A DNA stretch of 64,000 nt, taken from NCBI RefSeq assembly GCF_000219585.1, contig NC_015731.1, positions 1-64,000 on the forward strand, read 5' to 3'. This DNA comes from Nitrosomonas sp. Is79A3. Lineage in GTDB: Bacteria > Pseudomonadota > Gammaproteobacteria > Burkholderiales > Nitrosomonadaceae. The translations under genes were made by a program, and so were the position numbers. Shown here one piece after another: positions 20,272 through 28,153 of the stretch. Under the pieces are notes generated by a model that ran no database searches, was not told the origin of the DNA, and was given only the letters and a program-made list of their open reading frames with translations. The stretch's first letter is position 1, and every line of letters begins with the position of its first letter.

Positions 20272-20664
20272 ATGCGAAATAATTTATTGGGATTTTGTGG
20301 CGTTTTCATGATGACTGCCTTGTTGTCTTTTTCCGTTCAAGCTGAACAGATGGGGCAAAGAGGTCACGGTTCTACAGCTTGCAAAGCGGACATCGAAAAA
20401 TTTTGTAAAGATGTCAAGCCGGGTGGCGGCGCTGTCATGAAATGCCTGAAGGAGCATGATGCTGAGCTCTCAGCTGAGTGTAAAGACAGAGAATCAGCAA
20501 TGAAAGACAATACAAAAACCATGCATGATGCCTGTAAAGCGGATATGGAAAAATTCTGCCAAGATGTCAAGCCAGGTGGTGGAGCGGTCATGAAATGCCT
20601 CAAAGAACATCAAACAGAGTTGTCTGAGCCTTGTAAAGAAGCAACGCCGCAAGCTAAAAGATAA
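20272..20664 (+). CDS. Exported Cys-rich repeat protein with two tandem repeats
   Basis: The 130-residue protein has a signal peptide ending near SVQAEQ, followed by two near-identical repeats of about 40 residues. Both contain FC(K/Q)DVKPGGGAVMKCLKEH preceded by ACKAD and followed by a final Cys, giving four Cys per repeat. The pattern fits the cysteine-rich repeat family (PF00839, first known from Golgi apparatus protein 1) that is widespread in proteobacterial periplasmic proteins. The cysteines probably form disulfides, which fits the nearby dsbD and thioredoxin genes. A good Shine-Dalgarno (AAGGA) precedes the ATG. The function is unknown. Confidence 0.8.
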   Translation: MRNNLLGFCGVFMMTALLSFSVQAEQMGQRGHGSTACKADIEKFCKDVKPGGGAVMKCLKEHDAELSAECKDRESAMKDNTKTMHDACKADMEKFCQDVKPGGGAVMKCLKEHQTELSEPCKEATPQAKR

Positions 20665-20697
20665 ATAGGGTTGTTTCGTAGCGATCACGCATGGGAT

Positions 20698-20744
20698 AAC
20701 CAGTCTGCCTGTAGTAAGAATTAACAGACTGGTTGCCCTTTTTA
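20698..20744 (+). terminator. Rho-independent terminator after the Cys-rich repeat gene
   Basis: AACCAGTCTG (20698-20707) and CAGACTGGTT (20725-20734) form a perfect 10-base stem with a 17-base loop, followed by GCCCTTTTT. It lies 34 bases after the stop codon and just before the convergent small membrane gene. Confidence 0.75.
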
Positions 20745-20756
20745 AAGATTTGCCGC

Positions 20757-20948
20757 CTATTCCTTTTCCGCTCCCGACATAAGAAATTTAACCAGCAGCG
20801 CGAAAATAAGCGGAACTGTACTGAGTCCTGTAACCATATAGTGCTCGGCAGTAAATTGATCGCCTTCATCCATGATGATGTAGCCAAAAAATATTGTGAC
20901 CGGGGTAATAATAGCTAGCGTTATTACCAAATTAAATAATCCTTTCAT
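20757..20948 (-). CDS. Small two-helix membrane protein of unknown function
   Basis: The frame encodes a 63-residue protein starting MKGLFNLVITLAIITPV, with two predicted membrane helices (residues about 4-24 and 42-58) around a short acidic loop (MDEGDQF). The reading frame extends upstream, but the ATG at 20948 has an AGGA Shine-Dalgarno about 10 bases before it and yields a sensible membrane protein. It is convergent with the Cys-rich repeat gene. No family is recognised. Confidence 0.6.
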   Translation of the reverse strand: MKGLFNLVITLAIITPVTIFFGYIIMDEGDQFTAEHYMVTGLSTVPLIFALLVKFLMSGAEKE

Positions 20949-21108
20949 CTGTTCATATCCTATCGTAAATTGTTTTTTTTGAAGTATATGCCTGTTGGCA
21001 AGGTATGCCCAGTATGTCAAATTGCGGTATAGCATCGGTGAATTTATACAATAAGCCGGGTAAAATTGTTATTTTCGTATTCACCGGGAATAAAAATTCC
21101 TTTTCACC

Positions 21109-21435
21109 GTGCTAGAACCAATCCTTGTTATGACCAATTTCCCCGATAAAAAGGGCGCGGTTGCTTTGGCCGAAGCGTTGATCGCCCAGCATTTGGCGGC
21201 TTGTGTTAATGTGTTGAGTCCATGTACTTCGATTTATCACTGGCAAGGCAACGTTGAATCGGCGGATGAAATACCCGTTTTGATCAAAACCCTGCAGCAG
21301 CACTATGACCAGGTTGAACAGTTGATCAAGATGATGCATCCTTATGAACTTCCGGAAGTGATTATGGTTCCTATCCTAAACGGATTACCTGCTTATTTGC
21401 AGTGGATCGCCAATGAAACACAACCACCTGATTAA
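21109..21435 (+). CDS. cutA: Divalent-cation tolerance protein CutA
   Basis: CutA is a small trimeric protein with a ferredoxin-like fold, linked to copper tolerance. The 108 residues include family motifs: the N-terminal VMTNFPDK, HLAACVNVL, SIYHWQGNVESADE and HPYELPEVI near residue 80, then YLQWI. The start is a GTG at 21109 with a poor Shine-Dalgarno. It is followed after 16 bases by dsbD, an arrangement common in proteobacteria, where cutA and dsbD are often co-transcribed. Confidence 0.93.
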   Translation: MLEPILVMTNFPDKKGAVALAEALIAQHLAACVNVLSPCTSIYHWQGNVESADEIPVLIKTLQQHYDQVEQLIKMMHPYELPEVIMVPILNGLPAYLQWIANETQPPD

Positions 21436-21451
21436 ATAATACTGAATACCG

Positions 21452-23389
21452 ATGCGACTATTCCAATTTTTGTTACTTATACTATGTCTGATCAGTACAC
21501 CTATTTCTGCGCAGGAGAGCGGCTCCTTCAGCTTGTTTTCAAAATTGCAGGAACTGGGTATCAATCTGGGACAAAGCAATCCGCAAGAACTTTTGCCGCC
21601 CGATGAAGCGTTCAAAATTACGGTGGAAGTGCGCGACGGCAATACGCTGATTGCCAATTTGACCCCGGCAAAGGATTATTATCTGTATCGCGATAAGATT
21701 ACATTTGAGCCGAAACAACCCGGCATGGTGATTGAAAAAGTAATTTTACCGCCCGGAAAAATGAAGGAAGACCAGACTTTTGGTCAGACAGAAGTTTATT
21801 ACAGCCCGATTCAGGCCATCATTTCGCTAAAACGCGAAGATCCCGCGAGCGAACAACCGCTGACACTGACAGCTACTTACCAGGGGTGCAATGAGCCGGT
21901 CGGGGTGTGTTATGCGCCCATTCACAAAGCCATCGATCTGACATTACCGGCAGTGAAAGCAGCAATCGGCGCCGTTGCTGAAGCGGTAAGCGGCAAGGCG
22001 GCGGCCGCCGGAATCGATGCGACGGCTGAGTTGTTTCAAATGCTGTCCCGGGCACCTGCCATCGAAACCGAAGCGTACAAAATTGATCAGATGTTTCAAA
22101 CCGGCGATTTCTGGCTGATTCTGACCGGGTTTTTCGGTATCGGCCTGCTGCTTGCGTTTACACCCTGCGTGTTTCCGATGTTCCCGATTTTATCGGGGAT
22201 TATTGCTAACCGCGGTAAACATGTGACCAAGGGCCATGGATTTATCCTGGCGCTGGCTTATGTACTGGGTATGGCAATCACTTATGCTATCGCTGGCGTA
22301 GCTGCCGGATTGTCGGGCGCGATGCTGTCGGCCGCGCTGCAAAATGCTTGGGTGTTGGGTACGTTTGCGGTGATATTTGTATTGTTGTCGTTATCAATGT
22401 TTGGTTTTTATGAATTGCAATTACCGGGTTCACTGCAAACCAAACTGTCTGAGGAGGCCGGGCACCTGAAAGGCGGACATTTAACCGGTGTATTCGGCAT
22501 GGGCGCGCTATCTGCATTGATAGTCGGGCCGTGTGTCGCCGCGCCGCTCGCAGGGGCCTTGCTGTATATCAGCCAAACCCGGGATGTGATCTTGGGTGGC
22601 TCAGCACTGTTTGTCATGGCGCTGGGTATGGGGGTGCCGCTGCTGCTATTGGGCGCATCGGCAGGCGCGTTATTGCCGAGAGCTGGCGCATGGATGGAAT
22701 CGATCAAGCGATTTTTTGGCGTGTTGTTATTGGCAGTCGCGATCTGGTTAATTTCCCCCGTCATTAACGAAGTGGTTCACATGTTATTGTGGGCGGTATT
22801 GTTGATCATCTCTGCCATTTATTTGCATGCGATTGATCCATTGCCGGAAAGATCTTCGGGTTTGCAGAAATTTCTAAAGGGTATCGGTGTCATTGCCCTG
22901 CTCGTTGGTATTGCCTTATTGATTGGTGTTTTGTCGGGCAGCCGGGATGTTTTGCAACCGCTTTCAAAAATCAGTGTGACAGGCGCGAGTACAATGAATA
23001 AGGAAGGAGCTGCGGATTCCAGTCATGCCTCTCTACCCTTTCAGCGGGTAAAAACCATTGCTGAATTGGATGAGCGGATCCAGCAATCCAAGGATAAATA
23101 CATAATGATCAGATTTCATGCGGATTGGTGCGTTTCATGCAAAGAAATGGATCGCTTTACCTTTTCCGATAGCAAGGTGCAATCCCGCCTGAAGGATGTT
23201 GTTCTGCTCGAGATCGATGTGACTGACGGCACGCCGGATGATGCGGATTTACTCAAACGATTTAAATTGTTTGGACCACCGGGTATTTTATTTATTGATC
23301 GTCAGGGTAATAACATTCCGGATATCAAAGTAATAGGTTTTCTGAATAAAAATGATTTTCTGACCGTGCTGAATGCGGTGCTGATTTAA
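21452..23389 (+). CDS. dsbD: Thiol:disulfide interchange protein DsbD
   Basis: DsbD carries electrons from cytoplasmic thioredoxin across the inner membrane to periplasmic reductases. The 645-residue protein has a signal peptide (LLLILCLISTPISA) and an N-terminal domain with the Cys pair in QGCNEPVGVCYAP near residue 145. A polytopic central domain (about residues 222-500) carries the two redox cysteines in FTPCVFPMFP and VGPCVAAPLAG. The C-terminal thioredoxin domain has WCVSCKEMD near residue 560. All six redox cysteines are present. It is somewhat longer than the E. coli protein. It lies between cutA and a TlpA-like thioredoxin, a plausible recipient of its electrons. Confidence 0.96.
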   Translation: MRLFQFLLLILCLISTPISAQESGSFSLFSKLQELGINLGQSNPQELLPPDEAFKITVEVRDGNTLIANLTPAKDYYLYRDKITFEPKQPGMVIEKVILPPGKMKEDQTFGQTEVYYSPIQAIISLKREDPASEQPLTLTATYQGCNEPVGVCYAPIHKAIDLTLPAVKAAIGAVAEAVSGKAAAAGIDATAELFQMLSRAPAIETEAYKIDQMFQTGDFWLILTGFFGIGLLLAFTPCVFPMFPILSGIIANRGKHVTKGHGFILALAYVLGMAITYAIAGVAAGLSGAMLSAALQNAWVLGTFAVIFVLLSLSMFGFYELQLPGSLQTKLSEEAGHLKGGHLTGVFGMGALSALIVGPCVAAPLAGALLYISQTRDVILGGSALFVMALGMGVPLLLLGASAGALLPRAGAWMESIKRFFGVLLLAVAIWLISPVINEVVHMLLWAVLLIISAIYLHAIDPLPERSSGLQKFLKGIGVIALLVGIALLIGVLSGSRDVLQPLSKISVTGASTMNKEGAADSSHASLPFQRVKTIAELDERIQQSKDKYIMIRFHADWCVSCKEMDRFTFSDSKVQSRLKDVVLLEIDVTDGTPDDADLLKRFKLFGPPGILFIDRQGNNIPDIKVIGFLNKNDFLTVLNAVLI

Positions 23390-23445
23390 TAAGAAAAACA
23401 AATAGAACGTGAGTCATCTCACGTATTGCTTCATTTAAAGGAATC

Positions 23446-24039
23446 ATGATGGCAAAATTGAGACAACTATTAATATATTTAGCTTTGGCTGCATTGGCAA
23501 TCACCACGGGTTTTATGGTGCGAGCCCAGCTTATGGGCGGCGGTTCGCAACCTGCTCTTTCCAGTGAAGCCGGTCAGCAGGGTGCAAAAGCAATTCTCAC
23601 TGCCAATTTGCCAGATATTCAGGGAGAAAATCAGGCCATTTCGCAATGGCTGGGTAATGTAATCGTGGTGAATTTTTGGGCTACCTGGTGTACGCCGTGT
23701 CGCGAGGAAATTCCTGAATTCATTGCTGCGCAGGAAAAATTCCGTGATCAAGGTCTGGTGTTTGTAGGAATCGCTATTGATCAAGCGGATAAGGTCAAGG
23801 CTTATAGTGAAGAATTTGGTATTAATTATCCGGTATTGGTCGGCAGTTTTCATACTTGGGCGTTGGCTGAGGCGGCGGGTAACCGGCAATCCGCTTTACC
23901 CTACACCGTGGTTATTAATCGTTCCGGTGAAATTGTTGAAACCTATTTGGGCCGTGTTCATCTGAACAAACTGGAAAAATTGGTGATTCCGTTGCTGAAA
24001 GAAAGTCCGCAAGTTCAGCAATCAAAGCAGGACAGTTGA
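23446..24039 (+). CDS. TlpA/ResA-like periplasmic thioredoxin
   Basis: The 197-residue protein has an N-terminal membrane anchor (about residues 6-25) and a thioredoxin-fold domain with the redox motif FWATWCTPCREEIPEF around residue 82. The later region AGNRQSALPYTVVI contains the cis-proline typical of the family. TlpA/ResA proteins reduce specific periplasmic thiols, for example in cytochrome c maturation, and receive electrons from DsbD or CcdA. Placement directly after dsbD supports this. Two ATG codons are adjacent at 23446 and 23449, and either could be used. Confidence 0.88.
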   Translation: MMAKLRQLLIYLALAALAITTGFMVRAQLMGGGSQPALSSEAGQQGAKAILTANLPDIQGENQAISQWLGNVIVVNFWATWCTPCREEIPEFIAAQEKFRDQGLVFVGIAIDQADKVKAYSEEFGINYPVLVGSFHTWALAEAAGNRQSALPYTVVINRSGEIVETYLGRVHLNKLEKLVIPLLKESPQVQQSKQDS

Positions 24040-24048
24040 TGGTATCAG

Positions 24049-24168
24049 CTTAAGAAGGTTCTGATTAAGTCCTTCGACAGGCTCAGGACGAACGATAATA
24101 TATTGATTACGTTCGTGGTGAGCTTATCGAACCATGAATGTAATCAACTTAATCAGAGATTCCTTAAG
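24049..24168. repeat. Palindromic MITE-like repeat, element A copy 1
   Basis: About 120 bases with imperfect terminal inverted repeats (CTTAAGAAGGTTCTGATTAAG against the complement of CTTAATCAGAGATTCC...). The arms contain TCCTTCGACAGGCTCAGGA and GTTCGTGGTGAGCTT. The same element occurs, reversed and nearly identical, at 43130-43240. The inner arms are also partly complementary, so RNA from it would fold into a long hairpin. Confidence 0.85.
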
Positions 24169-24187
24169 GTGTATCCGAATAATGCAC

Positions 24188-24243
24188 TTTTGTCATCACT
24201 GAACGGAGTGAAGAATCTTTGAAAATAAACAATATAGATTTCT
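24188..24243. repeat. Degenerate half copy of element B
   Basis: The segment TTTTGTCATCACTGAACGG, followed by AAGAATCTTTG and AACAATATAGATTTCT, matches the reverse complement of the element at 29141-29264 over about half its length. The other half and one terminus are missing. Confidence 0.6.
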
Positions 24244-24300
24244 TACGTCAACAAACTAAGATATTTTTCTCGTACTGCTGGCCGATTAAAAATGACCCTT

Positions 24301-24449
24301 TAGGGAAACACTGATTAATTGCCTGCACGAGCGAATCGCTTCGTTGCGCGGTACTCGCTTCCTCGCCTATCTGATTGATATGTCTCAGTTGCTGCGTTCC
24401 GTGCGCCTCGCGCTTCATCACGTTCGTCGAATTAATCAGCATTTCCTTA
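24301..24449. repeat. Palindromic MITE-like repeat, element C
   Basis: The termini TAGGGAAACACTGATTAATT (24301-24320) and AATTAATCAGCATTTCCTTA (24430-24449) are inverted repeats matching at about 17 of 20 positions. Their end sequence resembles that of elements A and B (AGGAA...CTGATTAA). The core is different (GCGAATCGCTTCGTTGCGCG and surrounding). Confidence 0.7.
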
Positions 24450-24565
24450 GTTTTGTGCAACGCTATCGTGCCATTTTTTTGGGATCGTGGACCAGCGAAC
24501 TCATGAATCGAGCTAGTCTCTATCAGTGATAATCATGTAATATAACTTCCAGGAATGGAATGCTT

Positions 24566-24581
24566 TGTACGCCTGCGTACA
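24566..24581. promoter_or_regulatory. Hairpin upstream of the first BON lipoprotein gene
   Basis: TGTACGC-CT-GCGTACA is a perfect 7-base inverted repeat. A related hairpin (28725-28740) precedes the paralogous BON gene, and the sequence after both hairpins is similar, ending in CAATACT or TAATACT. It may be an operator or part of a conserved leader. Confidence 0.4.
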
Positions 24582-24756
24582 CTTGAGCTACTCTGTCCTT
24601 GCAATACTACATTCTGATTTTTGCGAATACCTACCAGAGAATTCAATAAATCCGTAAATTTCAGATCAATAACGTATTGAAGGTAGCTTAAAGCAAGAGC
24701 CTTTAATCAAATGTAACGAGGGATATTTTCCGTTAATCATTTGGGAGCGCTTAATC

Positions 24757-25086
24757 ATGACACAATTGAATAGCCGTTTCATCGCATTCTTCTTAATTAT
24801 TCAAATGGCTTTTTTCTCGAGCTGCGCATCAACGCCGCAGTTTGAGGGAGCCAGAGAACAATACGATGATATTGTCATTACTACGAAGGTTTACGAAGCA
24901 ATTCTCGATGAGCCTTCCCTGAGACCTTTCGATATCAACGTCAGAACTACAAAAGGTGTCGTAGAACTGAGCGGTTTGGTCAATTCCCGCGACGATATGT
25001 ACAAAGCGATTGCGATTGCGCGCAGTGTCAGTGGCATAAAGTTTATCAAGAATGATATGCGAATTCCGGGAACCGGAGATTACTAA
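24757..25086 (+). CDS. BON-domain lipoprotein (paralogue 1)
   Basis: The 109-residue protein begins with a lipoprotein signal peptide, with lipobox FFSSC at about residues 19-23. A single BON domain follows (DDIVITTKVYEAILDEPS, then INVRTTKGVVELSGLVNS and IKFIKNDMRI). BON domains bind membranes or phospholipids and occur in OsmY-like stress proteins. It is a close paralogue of the gene at 28809; the two share the leader MTQLN and the domain layout. Its ATG lies in GCGCTTAATCATG, with GGGAG upstream as the Shine-Dalgarno. An envelope-stress or osmotic role is an inference. Confidence 0.85.
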   Translation: MTQLNSRFIAFFLIIQMAFFSSCASTPQFEGAREQYDDIVITTKVYEAILDEPSLRPFDINVRTTKGVVELSGLVNSRDDMYKAIAIARSVSGIKFIKNDMRIPGTGDY

Positions 25087-25114
25087 TCGTCATTGTAAGT
25101 TTATCAAGTTAAAT

Positions 25115-25492
25115 ATGCTATTGGCTGACCTTATACTGATTATCCATTTTCTCTATGTGTTGTTTGTTGTTGCCAGCTTGCCGGTCATCTGGGTGGGTGC
25201 CTGGCTTAAGCTGACATTTGTCAGAAACCCTTGGTTTCGTTATTTACACCTTGCCGCCATTTTATTCGTCGTGGCTGAATCCTTGCTGGGTGTCGTTTGT
25301 CCGTTAACATTATGGGAAAATACATTGCGTCAGATTGAAACAAATAATAGTTTTATTCAGCAATGGCTGCATAAAATCATGTTTTATACTGTACCCGAAG
25401 GCTTGTTTACGGTAGTTTATGTCCTCTTTGCCGGTTTGGTTGCAGCAACATTCAAATGGGTGCCGCCGGAACCTCGTAAAAATCTTTCCTGA
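25115..25492 (+). CDS. DUF2784-family membrane protein
   Basis: The product has 125 residues and about four membrane helices. It starts MLLADLILIIHFLYVLFVV and contains WLKLTFVRNPWFRYLHLAAI and AESLLGVVCPLTLWEN, typical of DUF2784. The frame is open from 25052, but the internal ATG at 25115 matches the family start and avoids overlap with the BON gene. The family function is unknown. It ends one base before ttcA on the opposite strand. Confidence 0.82.
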   Translation: MLLADLILIIHFLYVLFVVASLPVIWVGAWLKLTFVRNPWFRYLHLAAILFVVAESLLGVVCPLTLWENTLRQIETNNSFIQQWLHKIMFYTVPEGLFTVVYVLFAGLVAATFKWVPPEPRKNLS

Positions 25493-26398
25493 TTATCCTG
25501 AAACAAGGCGGCTGTCGTTCGTTTCTTCTGAGCCGGGTATCAGCATTTCTTCAATAGTTGGTTCGAATATTTCTTCATCAAATGCGGTGTCGCCATCGAT
25601 AACCGGTTCACCGTGTGCTTTCAAGCTAAAAAAATCATACCGGGATGTATCAGCGAGATGAGATAACTGGATATTTTGGATGGAGCGGAACATCGTTTCC
25701 AGCCGTCCGGGAAATTTTTTATCCCATTGTTGCATCATTTCTTTGATGGCTTGACGCTGCAGGTTTTTTTGCGATCCGCACAGATTGCAGGGAATGATTG
25801 GAAAATTTTCTGCTTCGGCGTAAGCGGCCAAATCTTTTTCTTTGCAGTAAGCCAGTGGCCGGATAACGATGTGTTTTCCGTCATCACTGACCAGCTTGGG
25901 CGGCATAGCTTTAAGTTTTCCGCCATAAAACATGTTAAGAAACAAGGTTTCAAGAATATCATCCCGATGATGACCTAGCGCTATCTTGGTGACGCCCAAT
26001 TCACTGGCAACGCGATATAAGACACCGCGACGCAAGCGCGAGCAAAGACTGCAGGTGGTTTTTCCCTCTGCAATGACACGTTTTACGACACTGTAGGTAT
26101 CTTGTTCAACGATACGATAAGGCATGCCAATATCAGTCAGATAACCTGGTAACACTTGTTCAGGAAAACCAGGCTGCTTTTGGTCCAGATTAACTGCTAT
26201 CAGCTCAAACTCTAACGGAGCATGGGCTTGTAAATTGCGCAGAATATCCAGCATGGCATAACTATCCTTACCGCCGGACAAACACACCATGATCCGGTCA
26301 CCGGCTTCGATCATATTGAAATCAGCAATTGCTGTTCCTACCTGCCGTCTTAAGCGTTTGTGGAGCTTATTGGTATTATATTGTTGTTTTTTTTGCAT
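25493..26398 (-). CDS. ttcA: tRNA 2-thiocytidine(32) synthetase TtcA
   Basis: TtcA thiolates cytidine 32 of certain tRNAs with ATP and an iron-sulfur cluster. The 301-residue protein has the PP-loop [12 protein letters not shown] near residue 39 and the paired cysteine motifs [10 protein letters not shown] near residue 116 and CNLCGSQ near residue 204, which hold the cluster. The start at 26398 gives a Gln/Lys-rich N-terminus, as in relatives. It is convergent with the DUF2784 gene, with no gap. Confidence 0.95.
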   Translation of the reverse strand: MQKKQQYNTNKLHKRLRRQVGTAIADFNMIEAGDRIMVCLSGGKDSYAMLDILRNLQAHAPLEFELIAVNLDQKQPGFPEQVLPGYLTDIGMPYRIVEQDTYSVVKRVIAEGKTTCSLCSRLRRGVLYRVASELGVTKIALGHHRDDILETLFLNMFYGGKLKAMPPKLVSDDGKHIVIRPLAYCKEKDLAAYAEAENFPIIPCNLCGSQKNLQRQAIKEMMQQWDKKFPGRLETMFRSIQNIQLSHLADTSRYDFFSLKAHGEPVIDGDTAFDEEIFEPTIEEMLIPGSEETNDSRLVSG

Positions 26399-26561
26399 GA
26401 TTTTGGCAAGTTATGAGGAAGAAAAGAGTTATTTTTTGACCGATCAGCCGCGACCGGTCTTGTGGCAGAATATTAGACAAATGAGATGGAACAATTTAGC
26501 ATAGCTATATTCTAAACAAGACGGATAAACAAGTTCGGGAATTATTTTTCAGGGGAATTCT
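26399..26561. other. Divergent promoter region between ttcA and the cupredoxin gene
   Basis: This 163-base gap must hold promoters for both directions. It contains an imperfect inverted repeat, GACCGATC (26438-26445) and GACCGGTC (26452-26459), which could be an operator. Nothing else is recognised. Confidence 0.35.
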
Positions 26562-27014
26562 ATGAACAGGATTATACCATTTGTAACCTTGGTCTTGTTT
26601 TCAACCCATTGTTACTCGAGTGCAAGCTATCCCAATAATGAAGTTGATATTGGTAAATCGGGTGATTCAAGTAAGGTGTCGCGGACCATTAAGTTGACTC
26701 AGGTGGATAATATGTTTTTACCTTCTGAAATTAAGGTCAGTGAAGGCGAAACGATCCAGTTTGTTATAAAAAATGGCGGCAGCAGAAAGCATGAGATGTT
26801 GATGGGTTCAATGGCAGACCTGAAGAAAGCCGCTAACATGCGGCGCATGTTTCCTGAAAAGAATCACTCTGATGCACATTTGGTACAACTTGAACCGGGT
26901 GAGCAAAAGGAATTTATCTGGCAATTTACCAGCGCGGGAACTATTAATTTTGCCTGCCCGTTGCCGGGTCATTTTAAGAAGATGCGTGGAACAATAATTG
27001 TGGAGAAGAAATGA
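26562..27014 (+). CDS. Periplasmic cupredoxin (plastocyanin/azurin-like)
   Basis: The 150-residue protein has a signal peptide (FVTLVLFSTHCYSSA) and a cupredoxin domain. Type 1 copper ligands are visible: His in GGSRKHEMLMGS near residue 76, and Cys, His and Met in ACPLPGHFKKMRG near residues 131-143. The domain is thus fitted for copper binding and electron transfer or copper handling. Its stop overlaps the next gene's start (ATGA), and the following genes encode a DUF411 protein and a cytochrome c, so this is probably a copper/redox operon. Confidence 0.88.
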   Translation: MNRIIPFVTLVLFSTHCYSSASYPNNEVDIGKSGDSSKVSRTIKLTQVDNMFLPSEIKVSEGETIQFVIKNGGSRKHEMLMGSMADLKKAANMRRMFPEKNHSDAHLVQLEPGEQKEFIWQFTSAGTINFACPLPGHFKKMRGTIIVEKK

Positions 27015-27550
27015 AAATACGAGTTAGTAACCTATTAGCTGGATCAATCATAGCTGTCAGTTTGTTGGGTGTTGCTTCGCAAGCAGTTGCCACAGCGACT
27101 GTTGACGTTTATAAAAGCCCGACCTGCGGGTGTTGCGCTAAATGGGTCGATCATATGCGCGAGCACGGATTTACCGTAAAAACACATGATGTTGGCAATA
27201 AAGAAATAAGAAAAAAATCAGGAATTTCTGAATCACTGGGTTCGTGCCATACGGCTTTGGTTAACGGCTATGCGATCGAGGGGCATGTGCCAGCGCCTGA
27301 CATTTTGCGCTTACTCAAAGAGAAACCTAAAGCAGTTGGGCTGGCTGTACCGGATATGCCACACGGAACCCCTGGTATGGAAGGTGCTCGTAGTGATCCT
27401 TATAATGTTTTATTGATCAAAGAGCGCGATGAAGCCCGCAAGGACACGACTATTTATAACCGTTATGATCCCTATGCCAAGAAAGTAGAGCAGTCACAGT
27501 CAGCCAATCCCGAGCCAGAAAAGAGCGGTTCGGTCATGCGTTTAAAGTAA
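27011..27550 (+). CDS. DUF411-family metal-binding protein
   Basis: The 179-residue exported protein has a signal peptide (IIAVSLLGVASQAVA) and a DUF411 domain. Its hallmark is VYKSPTCGCCAKWVDHM near residue 33, followed by GSCHTALVNGYAIEGHVP near residue 75. The CGCC and later Cys/His residues are probable copper ligands. DUF411 genes are often found in copper resistance loci. An extra C-terminal tail of about 45 residues, rich in Lys, Glu and Ser, goes beyond the domain. It is coupled to the cupredoxin gene by an ATGA overlap. Confidence 0.88.
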   Translation: MKIRVSNLLAGSIIAVSLLGVASQAVATATVDVYKSPTCGCCAKWVDHMREHGFTVKTHDVGNKEIRKKSGISESLGSCHTALVNGYAIEGHVPAPDILRLLKEKPKAVGLAVPDMPHGTPGMEGARSDPYNVLLIKERDEARKDTTIYNRYDPYAKKVEQSQSANPEPEKSGSVMRLK

Positions 27551-27562
27551 TCGTATCTTTTA

Positions 27563-28030
27563 ATGGCAAAGCAAAATTTACTGCTGTGCGGGGTGGCGGC
27601 ATTGCTATTGGGTTGTGGTGATTCTGCACCACTTCGCGCTTTATCCGGGCAACCTCAGATCGATAGTAAAACGGGTTTGGTCAAACGAAATTTTGATCAA
27701 GCACAGATCAAACGAGGTGAAAGTGTTTATGCCGCAAATTGCGTTGGTTGTCATGGACCCAATGGAGAAGCGACACCGGATTGGCGCAAACCGGGCCCGG
27801 ATGGAAAATATCCGCCACCCCCATTGGACAGTACCGCGCATGCCTGGCATCATTCGACAGAGGTCTTGAAGAAAACAATACTTAAAGGAACGCCTCCCGA
27901 TATTGGTTCCATGCCGGCGTGGGAAGGCAAGCTGACGGAGCAGCAGGTCGATGATGTGATTGTCTGGATAAAATCTTTATGGTCGGACGAAATTTATGAT
28001 ATTTGGTATAAGAATTTTGAGGATAACTAG
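27563..28030 (+). CDS. Lipoprotein-like class I cytochrome c
   Basis: The 155-residue protein starts with a short lipoprotein-like signal (VAALLLGCGDS) and has one cytochrome c domain. The heme site is NCVGCHGPNGE near residue 60, and the likely distal Met is in GSMPAWEGKLTEQQ near residue 118. It may pass electrons to or from the cupredoxin encoded two genes upstream. The start at 27563 lies 12 bases after the DUF411 stop. Confidence 0.88.
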   Translation: MAKQNLLLCGVAALLLGCGDSAPLRALSGQPQIDSKTGLVKRNFDQAQIKRGESVYAANCVGCHGPNGEATPDWRKPGPDGKYPPPPLDSTAHAWHHSTEVLKKTILKGTPPDIGSMPAWEGKLTEQQVDDVIVWIKSLWSDEIYDIWYKNFEDN

Positions 28031-28089
28031 TCAGTAGCAGTTTATATTTGCAATCCGAGACATGAACGTTATTTTAAGTGCGGTGTGTC

Positions 28090-28131
28090 TCGATTGTTAC
28101 GGCAAATGAATGAAACAAAACAAACAATCGA
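28090..28131. terminator. Long-loop inverted repeat between convergent genes
   Basis: TCGATTGTT (28090-28098) and AACAATCGA (28123-28131) are perfectly complementary across a 24-base A-rich loop. They lie between the cytochrome c gene and a convergent gene. No strong T-tract follows, so terminator function is uncertain. Confidence 0.3.
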
Positions 28132-28153
28132 ATTAAGAGATCATTATACAAAT

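Larger units (their letters stand above)
24040..24756. other. 717-base intergenic region filled with palindromic repeat elements
   Basis: No gene is supported here. The region holds repeat element A (24049-24168), a degenerate half element (24188-24243), repeat element C (24301-24449) and a small hairpin at 24566-24581 upstream of the BON lipoprotein gene. Open frames inside element C are by-products of its sequence. Confidence 0.7.

Noticed and set aside
24344..24529. Plus-strand open frame of 61 codons in the gap before the first BON gene.
   Set aside because: It lies largely within palindromic element C and has no ribosome-binding site or family similarity; a minus-strand frame there is equally open because of the palindrome.
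24040..24756. Possible CRISPR array, because of repeated palindromes.
   Set aside because: The repeats are of different cores, irregularly spaced and self-complementary over their whole length, and no cas genes are present.
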